From assembly GCA_946481195.1 (NCBI GenBank), contig CAMLNG010000249.1:1-5890 (forward strand): DNA of 5,890 nt, read 5' to 3'. This DNA is from an uncultured Chromatiaceae bacterium. GTDB taxonomy: Bacteria; Pseudomonadota; Gammaproteobacteria; Enterobacterales; Alteromonadaceae. Made by a program: the position numbers and the translations under genes. Below are positions 1 to 5,890 of this stretch, one piece after another (position 1 is the stretch's first letter; every line of letters starts with the position of its first letter). The notes beneath the pieces were generated by a model. The model saw only the letters and a program-made list of their open reading frames with translations, ran no database searches and was not told the origin of the DNA.

Positions 1-2782
1 GTTGTCCCGATGTCGTCAATGCGCTGTAGCTACTGATCTGCCAAAAAGGCCTTGCTGCAATCCCCTGTTGTTCAAAACCATCAACAACAGCGCTTTGTGG
101 TGGATTTTGTATTGCACTGAATTCAGCCACAAAGCGCGCTGGTGCTTCTGACTGCAAAGCGGCCAGTGCAAACGCCGGCCCGGCGCTGAACGCTGCGGGT
201 AACCATTGAGTTTGTGGCGCCAGCATGCCGTCGGCACTAAGCAAATAACCGAGCGCGCTGCGCTCTTTCAGCGGCGCCAGCGTGACGAAGCAGCCATGGC
301 GCGCCCGCGTCAGCGCCACATACAGTTTGCGCAAATCTTCACCGAGCCGCTCCTGCTCGGCGCGGGCAAAACTCTGTTCATCAAACCGGGTCGCGAGCTG
401 GCGCGAACCATCCACCTGATGCCAGCTGTAAGGTAGTTTTTTTGCATCCAGTTCACGCGCGGCAAGTAAAAATGGCAAAAACACCAGCGGATATTCGAGC
501 CCTTTGGATTTATGGATAGTGACAATTTTCAGCAGTGCTTCATCCGATTCCAGCCGCAGTTTCAGTGCATCTGCACCCAATTCACCGTCGCCCTGCAAAT
601 GATGTTGCAGATAACGCAACAATGCCGCTTCGCCGTCGAGCTGCCGGGCCGCCTGTTGCAGTAATTCAGCTAAATGGAATAAATCAGTGAGCTGGCGCTC
701 CGCATCAGGCCGGCGCGCCAATTGCTGCACCAGCGCAAAATCCTGCAACAACCGGTGCACCAGCGCCAACACGCCCTGAATGCGCCACACCTGCTGATAG
801 CCGATAAACCGCAGCTGCATTTGCTCCAGCGCCCAGTCATCCTGTTGTAGCGCCAGCAATTGCGCATAAGTCCAACCCATCGCCGGTGTTGCGAGCGCAG
901 CTCTGAGTTTGCCGACATGGCGCGGCTCGGCGCAGGCGCAGAGCCATAAATACAATTCGCCAGCGAGCGCACTGTCAAACACCGAGCCTTTATCCGACAG
1001 ATATACCGCCCGCACGTCAAGCGCCGCCAGTTCAGCGCGGATAACATCAGCTTCCTGCTGATTGTTCACCAGCACTGCGATATCAGCCGGCAGCAGCGGT
1101 GTCAGCACGCCATCCGGCGCTAAAAAACCACAGCGTTTTTGCTGTGCAGCCTGCAACAAACTGACAATCTGCCAGGCACATTGCCGGGCGCTTTGACTTA
1201 AATACGCGGCTTTGCTGAGCGGTTTTTCACTGCTGTCCAATGGCAGCCATTGCAGCGCCGGCAGCGGCTTCGCATCCAGCACCAGTTGCTCCTCCCGTCC
1301 TTTGGCCTGCACCGGGAGAAAGGGCAACAACTCTGGCTGGTCGCGAAATAAAAATGCGCCCTGACCACTGTCACGTTGTTCGGCATGCAAAAACAGCTGA
1401 TTGACGGCCTCGACCATCGCTGTTGTCGAACGAAAATTAGTGCCAAGCGAAAAGTGCCGGCCACGGGTTTGTTGCTTCGCCGCCAGATAAGTGTAAATGT
1501 CGGCGCCACGGAAACCATAAATCGCTTGTTTCGGATCACCAATCAATAGCAGGCCGCTGTCATCGCGCTGCGCTTCTGGCTGATAAATCCGGCTGAAAAT
1601 ACGCCACTGCAGCGGATCTGTATCCTGAAATTCATCAATCAGCGCCAACGGGAACTGCTGGCGAATGATGGCGGCGAGCGCTTCACCGTTATCACCTTGT
1701 AGCGCAGTATCAAGCTGACTGAGCAGATCGTCAAAACCCAGCTCAGCTCTTTGTTGTTTTAATAATTCAAATTGCTGGCGTACCTGCGCCAGTGCATGCA
1801 GGCGCAAGGTAAAACTGACATCAGGTAAATCGGTCAACGCCTGTGGCAAAGCCGCCATAGCGTCAAAGGCCGGATGCTGTGGTGCCGGACCTTTCCATGC
1901 TTCTGCCATGCCGTCCGGAGTCAGCCGTTCCAGGCCTTTGCCGATATCCGGCCAAATCAGCGCCGGATCTTCGCACCAGTCGGTCAGGCCTTGCAGCCAC
2001 TTCGCCACATAATCGGCGCGCAGTTTCGTGTTGTTGGTATGGCCAGCTGCCCGGCCTTGTTCTATCAGTGCAGCAAGCTCAGAAATCCACAGACGCCACG
2101 GCGTTTTTAACACCGCCAACTGTTCGCGGCGTGCGTTAATCTCCTGCTCCAATAACACGGCTAAGGGCTGTGACGGTGCGGCCAGTGGTTCCTGCCACAA
2201 GGGTAACAAGGCCTGCCAGAGTTGTTCCGGGCTGGCAAAACTTTGCTGATAGCGCACAAACAGCGGCAGCGGTAACGGATAAATTTCTGAACGCCAGTAA
2301 TCCATCACTACCTGCTGCTGCAGACTACTTTGGTCTGTGACCAAATCATGCTCAAACTGACTGCCGCAGGCAAACGCATGTTCATTCAGCATACGCTTGG
2401 CCCAGCCATGGATAGTGGCGACCGCCGCTTCATCCATCCACTGCGCCGCTAAATCGAGCTGTCGGGCACAGTCAGCGTGTTGCTCCGGCGCAAAAGCCGC
2501 CAGCAAGGCCTTAAGGGCTGCGTCCCCAGCCGGCAGTTCACCGGCAAACACCAACGCGGCATCGCTTAAGCGTTGCTGGATCCGGCCCTTCAGTTCGGCG
2601 GTCGCGGCTTCAGTAAAAGTCACCACCAGAATTTCATCGGGCCGAAGCGGTGCCGGTATGCCATGTCCAAGCACCAGACGCAGATACAAAGCGGCAATGG
2701 TATAGGTTTTACCGGTACCGGCGCTGGCTTCAATCAGCGAAGTGCCCTGCAGCGGTAATTGCATAAGATTCAACGGCTGCAT
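1..2782 (-). CDS. recB: RecBCD subunit beta, RecB helicase-nuclease (3' end of the gene beyond the window)
   Basis: RecB is the 3'-to-5' helicase and sole nuclease subunit of RecBCD; it unwinds double-strand ends and helps load RecA after Chi. The frame stays open from the ATG at 2780-2782 to the window edge, giving 927 residues against about 1180 in E. coli RecB. Visible SF1A motifs: Walker A EASAGTGKTYT at residues 18-28 (Lys25); Ia LVVTFTEAATAELKGRI near 52-68; Ib TIHGWAKRML at 123-132; II LALIDEFQDTD at 379-389 (Asp383, Glu384); III GDPKQAIYGFRGAD at 415-428; IV GTNFRST at 447-453 (Arg451); V TIHKSKGLEYP at 755-765; VI LYVALTRAR at 820-828 (Arg826, Arg828). No catalytic helicase residue looks lost. 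The last residues, WQISSYSAL, match the start of the linker to the nuclease domain, so the nuclease active site is out of view. The start fits the strong upstream ribosome binding site; ATG at codon 7 is a less likely alternative. The gene is probably cotranscribed with recC. Identification is near certain; motif boundaries are approximate. Confidence 0.97.
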   Translation of the reverse strand, partial: MQPLNLMQLPLQGTSLIEASAGTGKTYTIAALYLRLVLGHGIPAPLRPDEILVVTFTEAATAELKGRIQQRLSDAALVFAGELPAGDAALKALLAAFAPEQHADCARQLDLAAQWMDEAAVATIHGWAKRMLNEHAFACGSQFEHDLVTDQSSLQQQVVMDYWRSEIYPLPLPLFVRYQQSFASPEQLWQALLPLWQEPLAAPSQPLAVLLEQEINARREQLAVLKTPWRLWISELAALIEQGRAAGHTNNTKLRADYVAKWLQGLTDWCEDPALIWPDIGKGLERLTPDGMAEAWKGPAPQHPAFDAMAALPQALTDLPDVSFTLRLHALAQVRQQFELLKQQRAELGFDDLLSQLDTALQGDNGEALAAIIRQQFPLALIDEFQDTDPLQWRIFSRIYQPEAQRDDSGLLLIGDPKQAIYGFRGADIYTYLAAKQQTRGRHFSLGTNFRSTTAMVEAVNQLFLHAEQRDSGQGAFLFRDQPELLPFLPVQAKGREEQLVLDAKPLPALQWLPLDSSEKPLSKAAYLSQSARQCAWQIVSLLQAAQQKRCGFLAPDGVLTPLLPADIAVLVNNQQEADVIRAELAALDVRAVYLSDKGSVFDSALAGELYLWLCACAEPRHVGKLRAALATPAMGWTYAQLLALQQDDWALEQMQLRFIGYQQVWRIQGVLALVHRLLQDFALVQQLARRPDAERQLTDLFHLAELLQQAARQLDGEAALLRYLQHHLQGDGELGADALKLRLESDEALLKIVTIHKSKGLEYPLVFLPFLLAARELDAKKLPYSWHQVDGSRQLATRFDEQSFARAEQERLGEDLRKLYVALTRARHGCFVTLAPLKERSALGYLLSADGMLAPQTQWLPAAFSAGPAFALAALQSEAPARFVAEFSAIQNPPQSAVVDGFEQQGIAARPFWQISSYSALTTSGQ

Positions 2783-2795
2783 CAGACTACTCCTC
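2780..2795 (-). promoter_or_regulatory. recB ribosome binding site and recC/recB TGATG overlap
   Basis: On the minus strand GAGGAG lies at 2795-2790, followed by a 7-base spacer and ATG at 2782-2780. This near-ideal Shine-Dalgarno sequence sits inside the last codons of recC and fixes the recB start. The recC stop TGA (2784-2782) shares its A with the recB ATG. Such an overlap usually means that ribosomes finishing recC reinitiate on recB, which would help balance the two subunits. The motif and spacing are seen directly; coupling is inferred. Confidence 0.85.
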
Positions 2796-5700
2796 GCCCT
2801 TCAGATCCAGAGGCCAGAGCCTGCAACAGTGGTTGCAACAGGTCCGCCGCCAGTGCCGGTGATAATTCCGGGTGCCAAAAGCGGGAGAAATCAGCAAAGG
2901 CGCGGCGCAGGTATGGATTGTGTTCAACCTGGCCCGCAGTAAATCCACTGCCGTCGTACATCTGCGCCAGTTTTTGCAACTGCTTATCATCCATCTTGCT
3001 TTGTAACCAGGCGCTGGCCAGCTTTAACGTAAAGGGCAGCGGTTGTTGCATGCCCTGCAAATAACGCTGCAGCAAAAGCTCTAGAAGCGGTGCGGCATCT
3101 TCAGCCGTTATTGGCGGCAGTACCACATCACCATCCGGTGCCACGAACAGCTGGCGCACCGGCTGGCCGGCCGCGGCGGACAACAATGCCATCAGCCAGG
3201 GCAACAATAGCGGGCTTAAGCGCCACTGACCGTCGCGTTGTAACGCTTCGCTCTGCAGATGCACCTGCCACAGGCTGCCATCCGGTGCCTGTCGCAACTG
3301 CTTTAACCAGTCCTGCACGATGCAATCAACGGTCTGCACCGCTGCGGGCTGCTGCCCGGCTGGCAGCGTCAGGCTCGCCCGGAAACGCAACAGCTGGAAA
3401 TCACGTTGTAGTGGCGTTGTCTGTGCCAATTGCCGGCTAAATCGCTGTAATTGTTCAGGTAACTGCTGTAATAAAGTCTCGCTGACTAACTCTCCGGCGG
3501 CACCGATTGGCAGCAGGCCCGCCGCATCCGCCTGCTGCAGCTGCTGCCGCACCAGGCCAGTCCAATCCTGAGCCTGGCCGAGATTTGATTCACGCAGCTG
3601 CTGCGCCAGATTGCTGAACACCTGCTGTTGCAATTGCCAGTGCGCCAGCGCATCCAGCACAAAGGCTTCCTCGTCACTTTGGCTTTCTGCCGCAGAGCGG
3701 AACGTGACTTTCAGCCGCTGCTGGAAAAAGCTTCGCACCGGGTCGCGCAGGAAGTCATGCAACTGAGCCAGGTCCAGTGGCTGCTCCGGCACCAGCAAAG
3801 GTAATGGGTTATTGTCCTGTATCTCCGGTGCCGGCTGATAAAAACTACGCCACTCGCGTTGCCAGCTGCGTAATTCGCCGCGCCGGTAACGCTCACTGTA
3901 TGGCTTTAACGGAAAGTCTTCGGTCAGGGCCGCCAGCAGATCGCTGCCGTCTTCCAGCTGCCAGCCGCGGGCCAGATGGGCACGCAACTGTGCCACTAAT
4001 ACACTGGGTTCGCGCTCGCTGTTGTCGTGAATACTGCGGCCGAGCCAGCTGATCCGAAGCCGGTCACGCGCCGACAATAAAGCTTCCAGCAACAAATAGC
4101 GGTCATCATCCCGGCGTGAACGGTCGCCGGGCCTTTGTTGTTGCGCCATCAGGTCAAAGTCCTGCCGCCGTTGCACCCGTGGGAAAGCACCATCCTGCAT
4201 GCCAAGTAAATGCACCTGCCTGAACGGAATAGCCCGCATCGGTAACAACGAAGCAAAGTTCACTGCACCGGATAAAAAGCGTTGTTGCAGACTGTTTTTT
4301 TCGAACTGGCCGAGCCAGGCGCTGGCAACCACCGGCAGCGCCAGTGGCGTGTCGAGCCGGGCGTTTTGACAAGCCTGCAGCCAGCTGGCCAGTTCTTCAG
4401 TTAATTGTTGGCGTAGCAGCAGGCCTTGTTCGGTGTCAGCACTGAAGAAATCCTCCAGCAACTGTAATAAGATCTGATACCACTGCTCAGGCGTTTTGGC
4501 ACCGGAACTTAACTGCCACCAGTCATCAAGTTTCTGCAGCAACAACGCCAGCTGTCCGGCAGACACAGCCTCCAGCCCCTGCACAGCGCCAAGGGGTGCC
4601 ACGATATTGCCCTGCAGGTCCGTCAACGGCGACGCGTCGCCACAGGCGTACCCCAGTAACATCCGCGTTAATGCGTGCATCAGGCTAAATTGCTGATAAT
4701 CAAAGCGGATCCCAAGGCTCTGCCGCTGTTCGCTGTGCAGGCCCCAATGCGCACCGGCCTGCGCCAGCCAGCCACTGAGCTGTTCAACTGCAGCTGCATC
4801 CAGTTCAAATTGGGCAGCCAGTTCAGGTACCTGCAGCAAATCGATAATGTCGCTGACATAAAAGCGTTGCTGGCGGATAAGTAGTAGATAATGCAAAGCC
4901 TGCAGCATCGGCTGCAGCACTGTGGCCGCCTGATCGGCAATAGTAAAAGGCAGATATCGGTCATCGTCGCGCCGGTAACGGCCAAATACGGCATGGATAG
5001 CCGCTGCATACTCGTTGATATCCGGCACCATCACCATCACATCACTGAAATTCAGTGTCGGATCGGCCTGCAACTGTGCCAGTAAGTCATCATGTAAGAC
5101 TTCCAGTTCACGCACTATGCTGTGACAACGGGCAAAACAAATTGAACGGGCGGCGCTGGCAGTCAGTGCAGGCCAATGTTGCCGGCTGTCCGGCAGGTCG
5201 CGCAGCTCCAGAATGTCCTGCTGCAGCTGGCCAAGCAGATGAGCGCTGTTGTAGTCACTAAACAGGTCAATGCGTTCACCGCGAAACAGCTTACGGAATT
5301 GCTCGGTCTGGTCAAATTGGTCTAGCAAACGAATGTAATCTCGGCCTTGTTTACCCCAGGCGGCCAGCAACGGGTGGCCCGCCGTACCGGTTTTCACCTG
5401 CTGCCGCGTACGTCCCCCTTGCGACAGCGGATACAAATCTTTGTCGGCGATAATATCTGCCCAATAATGCTGACACGGATTGTGCACGGCCAACAGAATT
5501 TGGGTAAAAGGAGCAATGGCGGCTAATGCTTCCAGACTTTGTTGCGACATACTGCTGATGCCAAACAACATCACACGTCGCGGTAGTTGTGCTGGCCGCG
5601 ACGCCTCTGAGTGTCTGGCTGCACGCTGCAAAAACAGCTGATGCAGGGACGCCCGGCTGAACTGCCGTTCCTGCGGCTGCAAATCCGCCAGAATGGCGCG

Positions 5701-5890
5701 CCACAAGGCACTTTGCCAGCGAAACTCGTCAGCCAGAGGCCGTTTTTGCCCCTGCGCGTCGGTCAGTACGTCCTCTTGCTGTTGCCATAACAGCAGCCAA
5801 TCGGCCCGGTACACCTGATACTGGTCAAATAAATCAGCCAGCTTCAGTGCCAGTTGGTCGGTTTTACGTTGTTCTGCATCGTCAGCCAGA
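2782..5890 (-). CDS. recC: RecBCD subunit gamma, RecC, Chi-recognition subunit (5' end beyond the window)
   Basis: RecC is the non-catalytic scaffold of RecBCD: it splits the duplex at the entering end, channels the strands to RecB and RecD, and reads Chi in the 3'-ended strand. Visible are 1035 residues, starting at a CTG codon at 5887-5889 and ending with TGA at 2782-2784. The first residues (LADDAEQRK...LADLFDQYQVYRADW) align with about residue 115 onward of E. coli RecC (1122 aa), so some 114 residues are missing and the full protein should be near 1150 aa. Blocks shared with E. coli RecC (recalled alignment): HPLLAAWGKQGRDY from residue 172; the CHS...RELEVLHD region and VMVPDINEY at about 255-296; RYLPFTIAD near 311-319; LTRMLLGYA near 407-415; the segment from QRFLSGAVNF to DGAFPR at 536-571; GDRSRRDDDRYLLLEAL at 588-604; and LGRSIHDNSE near 616-625. 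No frameshift or internal stop is seen. A GTG at 5812-5814 could be mistaken for the start, but strong homology continues upstream of it. Its stop overlaps the recB start. Confidence 0.97.
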   Translation of the reverse strand, partial: LADDAEQRKTDQLALKLADLFDQYQVYRADWLLLWQQQEDVLTDAQGQKRPLADEFRWQSALWRAILADLQPQERQFSRASLHQLFLQRAARHSEASRPAQLPRRVMLFGISSMSQQSLEALAAIAPFTQILLAVHNPCQHYWADIIADKDLYPLSQGGRTRQQVKTGTAGHPLLAAWGKQGRDYIRLLDQFDQTEQFRKLFRGERIDLFSDYNSAHLLGQLQQDILELRDLPDSRQHWPALTASAARSICFARCHSIVRELEVLHDDLLAQLQADPTLNFSDVMVMVPDINEYAAAIHAVFGRYRRDDDRYLPFTIADQAATVLQPMLQALHYLLLIRQQRFYVSDIIDLLQVPELAAQFELDAAAVEQLSGWLAQAGAHWGLHSEQRQSLGIRFDYQQFSLMHALTRMLLGYACGDASPLTDLQGNIVAPLGAVQGLEAVSAGQLALLLQKLDDWWQLSSGAKTPEQWYQILLQLLEDFFSADTEQGLLLRQQLTEELASWLQACQNARLDTPLALPVVASAWLGQFEKNSLQQRFLSGAVNFASLLPMRAIPFRQVHLLGMQDGAFPRVQRRQDFDLMAQQQRPGDRSRRDDDRYLLLEALLSARDRLRISWLGRSIHDNSEREPSVLVAQLRAHLARGWQLEDGSDLLAALTEDFPLKPYSERYRRGELRSWQREWRSFYQPAPEIQDNNPLPLLVPEQPLDLAQLHDFLRDPVRSFFQQRLKVTFRSAAESQSDEEAFVLDALAHWQLQQQVFSNLAQQLRESNLGQAQDWTGLVRQQLQQADAAGLLPIGAAGELVSETLLQQLPEQLQRFSRQLAQTTPLQRDFQLLRFRASLTLPAGQQPAAVQTVDCIVQDWLKQLRQAPDGSLWQVHLQSEALQRDGQWRLSPLLLPWLMALLSAAAGQPVRQLFVAPDGDVVLPPITAEDAAPLLELLLQRYLQGMQQPLPFTLKLASAWLQSKMDDKQLQKLAQMYDGSGFTAGQVEHNPYLRRAFADFSRFWHPELSPALAADLLQPLLQALASGSEGRGVV

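Noticed and set aside
1..60. Possible truncated or nuclease-less RecB
   Set aside because: The frame is still open at position 1 and ends at the typical linker motif ISSYSAL before the nuclease domain, so the missing part is explained by the window boundary.
670..1542. Minus-strand open frames of 125 and 114 residues (670-1047 and 1198-1542)
   Set aside because: They are out-of-frame readings within recB, whose own frame is intact there and carries helicase motifs III and IV; the Trp/Arg/Cys-rich composition is typical of shifted frames.
2762..2764. Second in-frame ATG (codon 7) as the recB start
   Set aside because: GAGGAG is placed ideally for the ATG at 2780-2782; no comparable Shine-Dalgarno sequence precedes codon 7. 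It cannot be fully excluded.
2397..3440. Series of plus-strand open frames (2397-2705, 2759-3064, 3090-3440)
   Set aside because: They lie antisense to recB and recC, have low-complexity Ala/Ser/Cys/Arg-rich translations with no recognisable domain, and are expected shadows of GC-rich coding sequence.
3300..4600. Many CTG/CAG-rich short runs suggesting a trinucleotide repeat
   Set aside because: They are scattered, imperfect and in frame with glutamine and leucine codons of RecC, which is rich in both; no tandem array of regular unit length is present.
4891..5085. Plus-strand frame encoding a run of five histidines, resembling a metal-binding or tag-like peptide
   Set aside because: The histidine run is the antisense of the conserved RecC segment encoding VMVMVPD; there is no independent evidence of a gene.
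5812..5814. GTG codon that would open a 1010-residue recC reading frame
   Set aside because: The reading frame continues upstream to the window edge with clear RecC homology (LADLFDQYQ directly before it), so this is an internal valine codon and recC is cut by the window, not shortened.

Overview
The window holds two genes of one operon, both on the minus strand, and essentially no non-coding DNA. Transcription runs from position 5890 towards position 1. The first gene is recC, which enters the window without its 5' end and stops at 2782-2784. The second is recB, which starts at 2782 and leaves the window at position 1 still in frame. They encode two subunits of the RecBCD (exonuclease V) helicase-nuclease, which processes double-strand DNA ends for homologous recombination and degrades linear foreign DNA.

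Layout: positions 2782-5890 carry recC, with 1035 visible residues. By recalled alignment to the E. coli protein, about 115 N-terminal residues lie outside. Positions 1-2782 carry recB, with 927 visible residues. These include the complete set of SF1A helicase motifs (Walker A, Ia, Ib, II, III, IV, V, VI), but the C-terminal nuclease domain lies beyond position 1. The genes meet at a TGATG stop/start overlap with a strong GAGGAG ribosome binding site inside the end of recC, which points to translational coupling. The recD gene and the operon promoter are not in the window. I saw no RNA gene, mobile element, CRISPR array, terminator or gene on the plus strand.

The use of RecBCD rather than AddAB, and the close resemblance of both proteins to the E. 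coli subunits, point to a gammaproteobacterium. The direct recC-recB junction lacks the protease gene ptrA that separates them in E. coli and other enterics, so a non-enteric lineage is more likely (an Alteromonadales/Chromatiales-type bacterium is a low-confidence guess). Base composition looks moderately GC-rich and even throughout, with no sign of recent transfer. This is an ordinary core-genome recombination and repair locus, and I do not see an undescribed system in it.
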